Shown here piece after piece: positions 47,921-60,183 of a stretch of DNA of 64,000 nt. The stretch lies in NCBI GenBank assembly GCA_014529385.2, contig CM043942.1, positions 20,431,491 to 20,495,490 on the forward strand, given 5' to 3'. Made by a program: the position numbers and the translations under genes. Under the pieces are notes generated by a model. That model did not search any database. It was not told where the DNA came from and saw only the letters and a list, made by a program, of their open reading frames with translations. The DNA is from Adiantum capillus-veneris. Taxonomy: Eukaryota; Streptophyta; Polypodiopsida; Polypodiales; Pteridaceae. Numbering within the stretch: position 1 is the first letter of the stretch; every line of letters begins with the position of its first letter.

Positions 47921-48018
47921 TCTCAAGAGATCAGCTCCAATTCCATTTTGGCGATCACGGTGGCTCGAGCTGAAGCTCGTTGACTGAAAGAATCTTCTCC
48001 GAGTTGGAAGTTTTTAGC

Positions 48019-49520
48019 AATGGCACCTAAATCCAATCGTGGCCGGAAATCCACCATTCGTGTTGATCCTATTCGGGAGAAGTCAGGAAGAGAGTCTAAC
48101 CCTAAGCAAGAGAAGATGACTGACACTGAGGCTCAGGAGGAGGACATCCAGGCTGATGAGGCGTAGGACTCACAACAGTCGAGTCATTCTCGACGCCGAC
48201 GGGCAGAACGAGAAGCACGGAAATCCAAGAGTTCCAAGAGTTCTTGATCCTGGCAGGGGGATGAGGGTACCAAGGGTTGTAAGGGCAGTCACCGCACTTC
48301 CAGTAGACAGACCAAAGAAGACACTGACACCGAGACAGAGACAAAGATTGATTGGGATGCTGACACTGACAATTGCAAGAAGCCTTCTAAGCGCCATTCT
48401 GAATCAAAGAAGAGAAGTGGCAAGATCAGTGGTAATCAGAATGATTACACAGCTTCCCTAAAAAAATCTTTTCCAATATTCAAGGGAGGTAAGAAGGATG
48501 ATCTAGACGTGCACATACAGGCTTTTGAGCAGTATGCTGAACTGAAAAATATTGATGAAGATGATTGGGGGAATATTTCCCACAAACCTTGAAGGAGGCA
48601 GTGAGAAATGGTATTACCATTACCCCGCCTGCGAGCTTAGATCATAAAACAAATTGGTTAAAGCCTTGAGGTTGGAATATTTCGACCACAGAGGGGATGA
48701 AGATATCCTCTATGAACTAGATAAGATCAAACAACGGAATCTTTCAGTCTGAAGTTATGTAGAAAAGATCAAGGAGCTAACCAGGCAGGTTACGAGAACC
48801 GCCATCTGAGAAGAGGTTGAGGGCATGGTTTCTGAATGGTTTCAGAAGCAAAAAGCTGAGAGAGCAGGAGGTACCAGCTCCTACCAAGAAATTCAATGAT
48901 CTGGTCCAAAGGGCACTGAAGCTGGAACAGCAGGCCAAGAAGGAAAAGATTCACAAAAAGCGAAGGTCCAGTAGCAGTAGTTCTGCTACTAACAGCTCTG
49001 ATTCCAGTGAGGTGGCCAGCAGCTCCGAAAGCAGCTCTAATGAACGATCCAAGGAGAAGTCAAAGAAGGGATCTTGGACCAAGAAAATTTAAGAAATGGC
49101 TTGAAAAAATGCCGAAATTAGCCACAGAAGACAACCAGTTCGGAAGATGGAGACTTGGTGTTCGAAATGCAAATCCAAGGACCATATCTCCAACGAATGC
49201 CCACAATGTACCTATTGTAAGGCTTTTGGTCATCTATGGAACAATTGTGGCATCAAGATTCATCACTTTAAGAAGGGCAAAGACCTGTCAGTGGTTGCAT
49301 ATACTCAACCAGTGAAGGTAGAACCCGCCAAAGCAGCTCAATAGGAGAGACCAGGTACCAGTGGTACTAGTCAGGGACCTGGACAATTCCAAACGGGTAT
49401 GGGACGAGGCAGACGATGTGGCAACTTCCAAAATAGGAGTTTGAATTGCTACACTTGTGGGAAGTATGGTCAGTTTGCAACCCAATGCCCAGATGCACCT
49501 GCAACTACTACTATTGAGGC
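48019..49520 (+). pseudogene. Gypsy-2 gag with three zinc knuckles
   Basis: The start at 48019 (MAPKSNRGRKST) gives a basic N-terminus. Capsid-like sequence (FPIFKGGKKDDLDVHIQAF, then YVEKIKELTRQV) lies at about 48450-48790. A serine-rich linker follows at 48960-49060. Two adjacent CCHC knuckles (CSKCKSKDHISNEC and CTYCKAFGHLWNNC, 49155-49252) follow. A third (CYTCGKYGQFATQC, about 49450-49490) has Gln where the zinc-binding His should be. Several stops lie between 48160 and 48800. The protein would package the element RNA, but this copy is dead. Confidence 0.75.
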
Positions 49521-50139
49521 TAAGGCACCAGAGCTAGTCCTAGTACGGGTAGTCACCAAAAGCAAGGGTGCAGTGATTGAAGAAATTCTAGATAATTCAA
49601 AAACATCAATCAATACTACCAGCAGCAAGTGGGCTCAACAAAGAGAAGTTTAGAAGGCCAAAGGGAAAGAGAAGGTGGTAGATGAATGGCAAGAGCAGAG
49701 GGAACTAGCGGCTAAAATCACGGAGGATTTGGCTAAGAAGCTGCCAGAGCAGCCAGAAAGTGTTGAAGCTCGAGTCATTCAGAGGATACCAACCCAATCA
49801 ACTGATAAAGACCAGTCAATACCGGCCATACTTGAGACTATGCTGGCAGCGGTACAAGGAATGGCTGATGAATTGAGAGTTGATGGAAGGATTGGAAGCA
49901 GTGCAAAAGAGGAGTGGTAGTGTGAAGATACTAGTTCTTCGAGCTCTGACAGTCACTCTGACCAAGAGAGAGAAGAAATTCATGTAAACATTTGTGATAG
50001 AATTCAGAAGTTGACTATAGAGCTGGAAGATATCAGAAAAACCTTGCCTCGAGTGGCCAACTTTATCAGACAGCACAGGAAAGTTGAGGCGGAGTCCAGA
50101 ATAGTGGACCTGACGGCCGTCCGAGATGATGAAGTTCCA

Positions 50140-50619
50140 CTTATTCAGGTGGAGTACAAGGTTAGGAAGCAGTGGGAACCTCTCTCAAGCGTTATCTTGG
50201 ATGGAGGAGCAGGAGTCAACATAATGGGAGTTCATCTCTAGCAGAGAATGGGTATCACGAATGTGAAGCCAACACCATTTAAAGTGAAAATGGCAGATCA
50301 CAGAGTGGTACAAGCGACGGGTATGATTGAAAATATGCAGATAAGAGTTGGGAAGGAAAAATTTAAAACCAGTTTTCTAGTTCTGGATGTGCAAGGGGCA
50401 TATGGGATGCTGCTACGGCGCCCATGGTTGAGAACATCACATGTTGTTCATGACTATGCAAACCAAACATTAACCATAGAAGGGGCCAGTGGCAGAATTC
50501 AAATCCAGACAAACAATACTAGGAGCTGGAGAAAAGAACTGAGGCCGAAGGAGTTATGCCAGAAGTACAGAGCCAAGAAGATCGAGCGAATGTTAGCGGC
50601 CATGAACATATCCCTTTAG
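50140..50619 (+). pseudogene. Gypsy-2 aspartic protease
   Basis: ILDGGAGVNIM (about 50195-50230) carries the catalytic D-G motif. YGMLLRRPWLRTSHVVHDY (about 50400-50456) is the second conserved block. One stop separates them at 50239-50241. The RT frame overlaps the end of this segment in another frame. It would cleave the Gag-Pol polyprotein. Confidence 0.75.
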
Positions 50620-52520
50620 CAGAGATCGACTTGAATGCAGTCTTACTGAATAAAGAGCAGGCTGACAAACAGAAAAGGCAATTCCCCGATCAGTTTACTG
50701 AATTCAACACAGGGGAAAGAACAGTCCAGCTAACTGGAAGGGTGGTGGAATCAGCTGATACTGGTATGGTAGAAGGGCCAATACGTTTTGAAGAACACAC
50801 AGTGGATCAGAATGCTGATTCAGAAATGAATGGACCATCTTGGTATTATGCTGAAGAGTTGACCAAACGAAAAGGAGGCAGGCCTAATTGGTTGCTTCCA
50901 GACGACCAAGAAGTGGAAGAGTGGAACGTAGGATCGGAGGATAGTCCTAGGATGATCAAGGTCAATAAGAATCTCAACCCGATAATGAAGGAGAAGGCAC
51001 GTAGGATGTTCCAAAACTATAAAGACGTGTTTGCCTACAAACATATAGACCTGAAGGGAGTGGATCCTGAAGTATGTCAGCACCGAATACCGTTGAAGCC
51101 AGATGCTAGGCCAGTAGGACTGCAAAGATATCGAATGAACCCCAACTACGCGAAGAAGGTCAAAGAGGAGATTGATAATCTTCTCAAGGCTGGGTTCATC
51201 ACAGAGGTGGCTAGTAGCGATTGGCTATTTCCCATAGTCGTCATTCCCAAGAAGAACGGGAAATTGAAAGTTTGTGTCGACTATAGGAAACTCAATGCCC
51301 AGACTATCAAAGATCCATTTCCATTGCCTTTTACTGACATGTTGCTTGATGAGATCGCAGGATATGAAATGTATAGCTTTATGGATGGTTACAGTGGCTA
51401 TAACCAGTTACAGATCGCTCCTGAGGACAGAGCGAAAACCACTTTCATCACCGAGTGGGGAGCTTTCATCTATCCGGTGATGCCTTTCGACCTGTGCAAT
51501 GCACCAGCTACCTTTCAGCGGTGTATGATGGAGATGTTCAATGAATTACTTCATTGGTTCCTCGCCATTTTTATGGATGACTTTACTGTCTATTCAGATG
51601 AGGAACAACACCTACTATTTCTAGAAATGGTTTTCAAACGCTCTCAGGAGAAGCAGATTTGTTTGAATCCATTCAAATCTGATTTCCTAGTCTGGAAGGG
51701 ACAGCTACTGGGACATGTGGTTTCTCGAAATGGAATAGAGATGGACAATGACAAAATTCAGTGTGTTCAACAAGCTAAAGCACCCAGAAATGCTTCATTT
51801 GAGCTCTTTCTTAGGTTATGTTAATTTCTATAGAAGGTTTGTACATAAGTTTTCTTCTCAAGCAGTACCATTATATGAGCTTACAAAGAAGACCAGTAGG
51901 TTCAATTGGACTGCTGAATGTGAGGAGAGCTTCCAGAATCTGAAAAAGACCATTATCAGTAAACCAGTCCTTGGGCAGCCAAGCTGGGATATTATTTTCC
52001 ACGTACATGTAGATGCTTCGGGATTGGCAATGGGGGCAATATTAGCCCAGCTTTGTGGAAGGACCGATTATCCGGTTTATTTTGCCAGTTGAGATTCAGT
52101 CAGGCTGAAAAAGGCTATACAACTACTGAGAGAGAAGCCCTTGGAATGGTTTTCAGCGCTACAAAGTTCAGGCATTACCTGTTGGGAAATTTGTTTCATT
52201 TTTATGTGGACCATCAGGCTCTTCTGTTTTTTATTAATAAAGTCATTATTCAAGGCAGGCTGATAAGATGGATGATGTTCCTAATGGAGTTTGAATTCCG
52301 AATTTTCCATAAGCCTGGTAAGAATCATTGTGGAGCTGATTTTCTCTCAAGAAGTACGGAAGGTTATTCAGAATCACCCTTGAGAGATGAACCAGTGGAC
52401 GCTGACATATTCCAGCTAGAGGCAGGAGAAGCAGTTGATCGTGAATGGTACGATGTTTATCAATTTCTTTCCCAAGGTGCTTTTCTAGAGACTAGAAGTA
52501 GAACCAGAAGAAAGATTTGA
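50556..52520 (+). pseudogene. Gypsy-2 reverse transcriptase and RNase H
   Basis: The long open segment 50556-51824 (422 codons) contains LKAGFITE, VCVDYRKLNA (~239-249), FMDGYSGYNQ (~275-284), MPFDLCNAPATFQ and the catalytic AIFMDD (337-342). After a frameshift near 51790, SFLGYVNFYRRFV and the RNase H start (HVHVDASGLAMGAIL) read in the next frame (51748-52092). After another shift, YTTTEREALGMVFS, FYVDHQAL and a KPGKNHCGADFLSR end (52053-52520). The RT active site is intact; the breaks are frameshifts. Confidence 0.85.
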
Positions 52521-52615
52521 TCATAAAAAGCTTGAAATTTACTATCATCGGAGGATTACTCTATTGACTGGGTGTTGATGGTATACTTCGACGTTGTGTC
52601 CCTACGGAAGGAAGA

Positions 52616-53500
52616 ATGCAAGTGATTTTAGAAGCACATAATGGTGAATCTTGTGGACACTTTTCCAACGAAGTAACCTACAAGAAGATTCTGCAAGCTG
52701 GTCTGTGGTGGCAAACACTGATTACTGATGTCAGAAGGTTTTGTAAAACTTGTAATATATGCCAAAGAATGGGTCGACCAACAGCTGCAGATATGACTCC
52801 CTTGGCGCCAGTACAACCACTGGGCGTGTTCATGAAATGGGGACTAGATTTTATGGGACCTTTTAAGAAGGTTACCCCCAGAAAGAACAAGTACATAGTA
52901 ATGGCTACTTGTTATGTAACCAAGTGGGTTGAAGCTAAAGCTCTCCATGACAACACAACCGAGTCAACTGCAAGGTTTCTATTTCTACCGATATGGATGA
53001 CCAGTAGAGATTGTGTCAGATCAAGGAACACATTTTATCAATGACACCATGGAAATTCTATTGGATATGCTTTCAGCCAAGCATCGGAAATCTACTCCTT
53101 ACTATCCCAGATGCAATGGACAGGCTGAAAGTAGCAACAAGAAAATTAAGACGATTCTCACTAAGGTGGTGCAAAAGAAACCAGACCGGTGGGATTTGAA
53201 ACTCCAGACTGCTCTATGGGCGTATAGGACAGCTTATAAGGTCACTACTGGAATGACACCATTCAGAATGGTGTATGGCACTGAAGTTGTGGTTCCTATG
53301 GAGTTTGTGATCCCAAGTATGAGAATGGCTGTGAAGTATGGCTTATACTTCAACCACAATCCGAAAAAGCGCCTAGATGAACCGATGCAGCTAGATGAAC
53401 TCACGCAACGGGATATGCTGGAACAAGAAATTGTTCAACAACGAAGGAAGCACTGGCATGATCACCGAATTAAGGTTCAGAAATTTTAGAAAGGAGATTT
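52616..53500 (+). pseudogene. Gypsy-2 integrase
   Basis: Zinc site: H...H then [10 protein letters not shown] (about 52660-52770). Catalytic core: GLDFMGPF (first Asp, ~52842-52865), VSDQGTHF (second Asp, ~53010-53033, after a frameshift), and NGQAESSNKKIKTIL (catalytic Glu, ~53117-53160). WAYRTAYKVTTGMTPF and VYGTEVVVPMEF follow, typical of plant Ty3/gypsy. No chromodomain is seen after it: reading goes on to a VYNGAKIKIYY stretch near 53640. It would insert the cDNA into the genome. One frameshift breaks it. Confidence 0.85.
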
Positions 53501-53879
53501 GGTGCTTCTCTATCAGTCTAGATTGGGTCCAAAGAAGCCAAACCTGAAGATTGCCTAGGAAGCACCATTTGAGGTAGATTGGGTCTATTCGAATGGTACA
53601 GTCAGACTCAAAGATTTATCTGGATTATTGTTGCCAGGAGTATATAATGGTGCAAAGATCAAGATTTATTATTCAGAAGCTAGAGAGAATGGGAAAGAAC
53701 AAGGTACTAAGGAACTGGGAACTGAAGAGCAAAAGATACTAGAATCAGATATTTTTGGGCTTTTTCATGTGAAACCAGTTCCAATTTCAGAACCAGTACC
53801 AGTAGAACCAGAACAAACTGATCTTAGAATCAGTACCAGTATGATCACACTTTTCAATTTTTAAGTGCCCAACAGTCAG

Positions 53880-54911
53880 ATGGCATGCTAGTAGTAATCA
53901 TTTCAAGGATGGCTAGCAGTCTTGTCCAATGCATGTCTACCACGATAGCAGTGATGCACACAAGTCTAGGAGCGGCGAGTGGTGGAGATTTTATGGCACG
54001 AACACGTATAACAGTCAGGAGAGTTGGCATTTCCCTCACAAATCCCCTCCGCGACGCTTTACTCCCGTTATTTATTCGCCATCGCCGAGCTCCGAGGTTT
54101 CTTCTCTACAGCCGCCACCGCAGACCTCATCCTCTGAAGAGACAGTTGACTGTCAGCTAGCTATGCCAACGACAGCAGGGTACGGCTTTGACGCATCAAG
54201 TAAGTCTTCCTCTCCTTTGCCTGTTTCATCATCTTCACATTGTATGGGTAGAAGGAAACGTTCAGACAGATGCAGGAGTCTCTTGAGGAAACCCAAGCCA
54301 TAGTTGCTGCTGCAAAGGCAAGCCTTCCCATCATACCGTACAGTAAAATTCAGTGTTATGTATTCACCGACCAAGCAATGACTTTGCTGCAACTGTGGGA
54401 TCTCCGAGTTGTTCTGCAAGCCACAAGAATTGCTTTTGATTAGACATCATAAAGAAGGTTCTTGATTCTTTCGACGTTGAAGATGGAAGTGCCAGGGTGA
54501 ATGGTAAAAAGATGTCGGTTACATCAGAGACCATAGCTTTTGCATTCCAGATGCCCAATGAGCCCAAACCATCTATGGAAACTCCACAGTAGATAAGTAT
54601 AGCCCTGAAGGAGGATGAAGTGGCTAAGCGTAAGCGCAAGGCAAGTGGTCAAGGTGTTCTAGTAGCAGGGCTGGAAGCTTCCATTGCCTACAGGTTTGTG
54701 ACTGAAGCAGTAAGCCTTAAGAACAATCCAACGTATGGCTCTGAGAAACTCTTTGCTATGCTGTTGGCCAAGACATTGGATGCAAAGGTTTCTATTAACC
54801 TTTGTTAAATCCTTTCACACAATGTGTTACAACAAACTGCCAAGTTGAAATCCCAGAATGCTTTTAAAGCTTGGTATGTTTGGCAATTTTTGTATTGGGC
54901 CACTCCTGCAG
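53880..54911 (+). pseudogene. Gypsy-2 accessory coding region, part 1
   Basis: Plus-strand segments after integrase: 53929-54303 (124 codons, rich in Ser/Pro, SSEETVD) and about 54430-54911. The latter includes MAKRKRKASGQGVLVAGLEASIAY (54620 on), with a stop at 54806-54808, and ends at WATPA where the copia element begins. I recognise no domain. Codons continue in phase at 60184 after the copia element is discounted, so parts 1 and 2 are one region. Confidence 0.5.
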
Positions 54912-54995
54912 TGTTGGGAAATAAGACGTAGCTAAATAGATAATTGAGTAGATTACTTAATGGAGAGAGACAGATTTATATACACGAGATTATAG

Positions 54996-55032
<37 letters not shown>

Positions 55033-55507
55033 CACGATATACGTGGTTCACCCAATGTCGGCTACGTCCACGTGAAAGCAGCCACTCAATGGCTTTAGTA
55101 CTTCAAAACAAGAAGTAGTTTACAAAGGGATTATACCCTTAATGGAGCTCCCGCTTTGCTTCACTCTCACCACCTCACACTCACCTTGTTGCATCAACTT
55201 CACACTATGAAATGTGTGTAGAAATGGCCTCCTTTTATAGGCCAAAAGGGCTGCCCTCTCTTATGAGAGACAGCCATGTGTAGCCGCCCTTGTGCGAATA
55301 AGTCCAAATCGGACCCTCCAATCCGCCCATGTGTGGCCGCCCTTGAGAAGACAAGTCCGCTTTTGAATTCGGCCACCGGCCACCGGCCATTGACTTTCGA
55401 CCACCGGCCACCGGCCATTGCCTACCGGCCACCGGCCAACCGACCGGTTTTTTTCCGACCACTTTCCGGCCGTCGTCCGGCCAAAATATTTCAGCGAAAA
55501 AGAATAT
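54912..55507 (-). repeat. Copia 3' LTR, lacking its first ~125 bp
   Basis: Aligns closely with 59445-60054, including TATAAAA on the minus strand (55239-55233) and the minisatellite. At about 55507 it passes straight into RNase H coding sequence, and the segment equivalent to 60056-60178 is absent. The (GA)n run is longer here (55000-55028). Confidence 0.8.
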
Positions 55508-58500
55508 TCCGGCTTTGTGTCATAATACTTCTCCTTGTTGACCACCTTTGTAAACATGTCTGCAGGATTTTCACTTGTATGCACCTTTCCTAGCTTTAGT
55601 TGTCCCTCTTCCAAAAGAGTGCGTATGAAGTGATATCTCACCTCAATGTGCTTTGTCCTTGAATGAAAGGTTGAGTTCTTCGCAAGATGGATACCACTTT
55701 GGCTATCACTGTACAAGACACAATCGTCTTGTTTGAATCCAAGCTCTTCTAAGAATCTGTGAAGCCACATAATTTCTTTGCTTGCCTCCGTCATTGCTAC
55801 ATACTCTGCTTCCGTTGTAGAAAGTGAAACCACTTTCTGCAGCTTTGAAGCCCAACTTACTGTTGTGCCTCCAACCGTGAACACATAGCCAAAAGTGCTC
55901 CTTCGAGTATCTTTGTCACCTGCCATATCTGCATCAACATACCCTTCTAGAAAAATATCAGTTCCTCCAAAATACAAAGCATTTGTTGTTGTCCCTTTTA
56001 GATACCTAAGTATCCACTTCACAGCTTGCCAATGCTCTTTACCTGGGTTGTCCATGAACCTACACACAACTCCCACTGCATGTGCAATGTCTGGCCTTGT
56101 CCAGACCATAGCATACATTAGAGAACCTACCACTACAGCATATGGAACTTTAGACATATAGGCTATCTCCTCTTGTGTCTTTGGACACATATCCTTCGTT
56201 AGTTTAAAATGACCAGCCAAAGGTGTAGAAACTGGTTTTGCATTTTGCATTGCAAACCTTTCTAGTACCTTCTTGATGTAATCTTCTTGAGATAGCTTTA
56301 TTGTCTTCTTCGTCCTGTCCCTTGATATTTTCATACCAAGTATCCTCTTTGCAGCACCTAAATATTTTATTAAAAAATATTTGGACAGCTCCTCTTTTAG
56401 GTCTTTGATGTCCTGCATGTTAGCACTTGCAATAAACATGTCATCAACATACAACATTAGGATGATGAATTTCCCATCTCCCGAATTCTCCGTGTAGACA
56501 CAGTGATCCGAGTTGCATCTTGTGAATCCATGATCCAACATCCATCAATCAAACTTCAAGTACCATTGTCTTGATGCTTGCTTTAAACCATACAAGCTCT
56601 TCTTTAATCTGCAAACCATTTTCTCCTTACCTTTTACTTCATACCCCTTTGGTTGAAGCATGTAGATTTCCTCCTCTAAGTCACCATGAGGGAATGCCGT
56701 ATGTACATCCATTTGCTCGAGATTTAGATCATGAGCAGCCACAAGGCTTAAGACAAGCCTAATTGAGTTCATTTTTACAACAGGAGAAAATATTTCGTTG
56801 AAGTCAATACCTTTCTTTTGAGAAAAACCTTTTACCACAAGCCTAGACTTGTACCTTTTCTTCCCACCTTCTTCTTCCTTTAGCTTGTACACCCATGTGT
56901 TTTGAAGTGCCCGCTTACCTTTAGGCAACTCAACCAACTCCCATGTTTGGTTGCGATGTAGTGAGTCCATCTCCACTTGCATGCTCTTCGTCCATTCTTC
57001 TTTGGATTCATGTTGTATAGCTTCTTCATATGATTCCGGCTCTCCAGAATCTGAGATCAAGAGATGGTTGAAGGAAGGAACAAACCTTTCTGGAGGTCTA
57101 CTTGCTCTTGTAGATCTTCGGGGAATAGGTTGAGGATCCTCATTTGGTTGACGTTGTTGCACATTGTCACCGTTTGCAGTCCTTGAGTCTTCACCGTCCT
57201 CAAGCTCCATGTACTCATCACCTGTTTCTTTTGTTTGTTTTCTTTCCAAGTAATCTTTGTACATATTTTGTTCGTTAAAAATTACATCCCTACTCCTTAA
57301 GATTTTACCATCTTCAGGATTCCATAGGCGATACCCAAAGTCTCCTTCTCCATAGCCAATGAAGAAACACTTTTTGGACTTTGCATCTAACTTTGATCTT
57401 AGGCTTCTATCTATGTGCATGAAAGGCTCACACACAAACACTTTGAGAAATTCATAATTCACCGGTTTACCTGTCCATGCCTCTTCTGGAACTCCCCCAT
57501 CCAATGCAGTTGAAGGTGACCGATTGATTAAGTACACAGACGTACTTACAGCTTCCGCCCAAAGCTCAAGCGGTAGGCCTGCATGTAGCCGCATGCTTCG
57601 TGCTCGTTCCATGATTGTCCTGTTCATCCTTTCCAAAATCCCATTTTGTTGAGGTGTCCTTGGGGTTGTCCTTTGCCTCCGAATGCCATTGCTAGCACAA
57701 AAGCTTTCAAAAGCTTGGCTGCAATATTCGCCTCCATTGTCGGATCTGAGGCATTTAACCTTGGTACCTGTTTCATTCTCCACAATGGCTTTCCACCTTT
57801 GAAATATGGAAAATACATCGGATTTATTCTTCATGACATAAACCCATGTTTTTCTAGTTGCATCGTCTATGAATGTTACATAGTACAATGAGCCACCAAG
57901 TGATGGTGTACTTGCAGGACCCCAAACATCAGAATGAACCAACTCAAGTTTTTTATTTTTTCTTTCATTTCCTGATTTTTGAAATTTTACCGTCTTTTGT
58001 TTACCATAAACACAATCTTCACAGAACTCTAAGTCCACTTCTTTCAAACCTGGTAGAAGCTTCTTTGTTTGAAGGATTTGCATTCCTTTGGCACTCATAT
58101 GCCCAAGTCGGTAGTGCCACACCGCACTGTCAACTTCTGTAGTTGCTGCACAAGCTGAAGGTTGCGTGCTAACAGTACACAAGTAAAGTGTACCGACTTT
58201 TTCACCCTTGGCAACCACCAAAGATCCCTTTGAGATCTTCCACCGTTTGTTTCCCAATGCAATGTTGTGACCTTCATCGTCCAATTGTCCTGTAGAGATC
58301 AAATTTTTGCGAAGAGAAGGAACATGCCTAACATATTTAAGCTTCCATTCATTTCCGTTAGCAGTTTTGACAGAAACTGTACCTTTGCCAACAATCTCAC
58401 AAGCTTCATCATCTCCCAAGTATACATACCCAAAATTACCTTTGGTGTAGTCTTGGAAATGTTGCTTGTGTGGTGTCGCATGGAATGAAGCCCCGGAATC

Positions 58501-59371
58501 TACTATCCAGGAATTAGACACATTGTCTACTGAGAGAATTAGAGTATCTTGCTCTACTTTACCTGCCACATTGGCCTCCGATGTTGGCTTGTTGTCTTGA
58601 GACTCTGTCTCCTTCTTCTTCTTGGACCAACAATACTTCTTGACGTGGCCCTTCTTGCCGCAGTTCCAACATTCAAGAACTGACTTTGTGCGTGACTTGC
58701 TCCGCCTTGAGCGATCACGACCCTTTTGGTTTTTGAACCTCTCCTTAAGCATTCCTCTTGTTTCCACTGATAGTGCAGCACTTGATGATTCTCCTGTGCT
58801 TCTCCTTTGCATTTTCTTGCTTAGGAGAACACCCACAACATCATCAAACTTAAGAGTATTTGTGCCAGAGATAGAATTACTTACAGCCATCACAAGGCTG
58901 TCCCAACTATCCGGTAGAGATGATAGTATAAGCAGAGCTTGCACTTCGTCATCGAAATTGATTTTCACTGATCGAAGTTGAATTATGTTTGTGTTAAAGT
59001 CATTTAGGTGTTCTGCAACTGAACCATTCTCTGCCATCTTTAGATTGAACAAGCGCTTCATAAGAAATACCTTATTGGATGCCGATGGTTTCTCATAGAA
59101 GTCGTCAAGTGACTTCATCAAGTCCTCCGTGGTCTTCATCTCCGAAACATTGAAGGCCACCGTTGACGCCAAGCTTAACCGGATTGTTCCCAGTGCCTTT
59201 CGATCAAGGACAATCCATGCTTCATCTGCCATTGTTGCGGGCTTCTTCGCAAGACCGTCTAGTGGCAAATAGAGGTCCTTCTGGTAGAGATAGTCTTCAA
59301 TCTGCATCTTCCAATGTTGGTAGTTTTTGCCGTTGAACTTCTCAATCTTGAACCTTCCCTTCCTCCGCCAT
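55500..59371 (-). pseudogene. Copia gag-pol polyprotein
   Basis: The likely true start is ATG at 59371-59369; a 1-bp shift near 59352 breaks it, and the open frame restarts at 59307. Residues counted from 59307: gag 1-230 with CCHC knuckle CWNCGKKGHVKKYC at 213-226; protease DSGA at 270-273; integrase with HYRLGH...CEDCVYGK, then FIDDATRKTWVY, LRSDNGGEY and TPQQNGILERMNR; RT from WELVELPKGK on, with KARLVVKG-like and MDVHTAFPHGDLEEEIYM. A TGA at 56547-56545 interrupts RT. The same frame continues at once with LMLYVDDMFIA (YVDD) and RNase H (YVDADMAGDKDTRRSTFGYVF, ENPADMFTK). It ends by reading into the LTR. All catalytic motifs are kept, so this is a young copy with two lesions. Confidence 0.92.
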
Positions 59372-59430
59372 AACTCCCACTCAATTCAAGGAATCCTTTC
59401 CTTGAGATAGTTTAGCTACAAGCAAACCTT

Positions 59431-59442
59431 GCTCTGATACCA
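59431..59442 (-). other. Copia primer-binding site
   Basis: TGGTATCAGAGC on the minus strand, two bases inside the 5' LTR. Confidence 0.85.
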
Positions 59443-59444
59443 GT

Positions 59445-60178
59445 TGTTAGGAAATAAGACGTAGCTAAATAGATAATTGAGTAGATTACTTAATGGAGAG
59501 AGACAGATTTATATACACGAGATTATAGAGTAGAGAGAGAGAGAGAGAGTACACACGATATACGTGGTTCACCCAATGTGGGCTACGTCCACGGGAAATC
59601 AGCCACTCAATGGCTTTAGTACTTCAAAACAAGAAGTAGTTTACAAAGGGATTATACCCTTAATGGAGCTCCCGCTTTGCTTCACTCTCACCACCTCACA
59701 CTCACCTTGTTGCATCAACTTCACACTATGAAATGTGTGTAGAAATGGCCTCCTTTTATAGGCCAAAAGGGCTTCCCTCTCTTATGAGAGACAGCCATGT
59801 GTAGCCGCCCTTGTGTGAATAAGTCCAAATCGGACCCTCCAATCCGCCCATGTGTGGCCGCCCTTGAGAAGACAAGTACGCTTTTGAATTCGGCCACCGG
59901 CCACCGGCCATTGACTTCCGACCACCGGCCACCGGCCATTGACTTCCGACCACCGGCCATCGGCCATTGACTACCGGCCAACTGCCGGTTGTTTTCCGAC
60001 CACTTTCCGGCCGCCGCCCGGTCATAATATTCCGGCGAAAAGGAATATTCCGAGGCCTTTAAAGTTGCCCCTGATTCTTGTCCGTGAAAATTTTGGTTTC
60101 CGGTGAGTGATTTTCCTTCACGCACGATGGCTTCTCCTCATAATGGGGGCCTTACAAATGTGCGCTCCATACTTAACA
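59445..60178 (-). repeat. Copia 5' LTR (734 bp)
   Basis: Starts TGTTAGG and ends TTAACA on the plus strand, next to TGCAG. On the minus strand TATAAAA at 59760-59754 is the likely promoter. It contains a short (GA)n (59533-59549) and a GC-rich minisatellite (59889-59990). Confidence 0.85.
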
Positions 60179-60183
60179 TGCAG

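Larger units (their letters stand above)
54912..60178 (-). mobile_element. Ty1/copia retrotransposon, nearly intact, nested in gypsy-2
   Basis: The 5-bp target duplication TGCAG flanks it (54907-54911 and 60179-60183). The right LTR (5' in element orientation) is 59445-60178, TG...CA. The left LTR starts TGTTGGG at 54912. The primer site TGGTATCAGAGC reads on the minus strand at 59442-59431. Between the LTRs one gag-pol frame is broken by a single stop (56547-56545) and a frameshift near the start codon. Domain order is gag, protease, integrase, RT, RNase H, which defines Ty1/copia. Confidence 0.93.
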
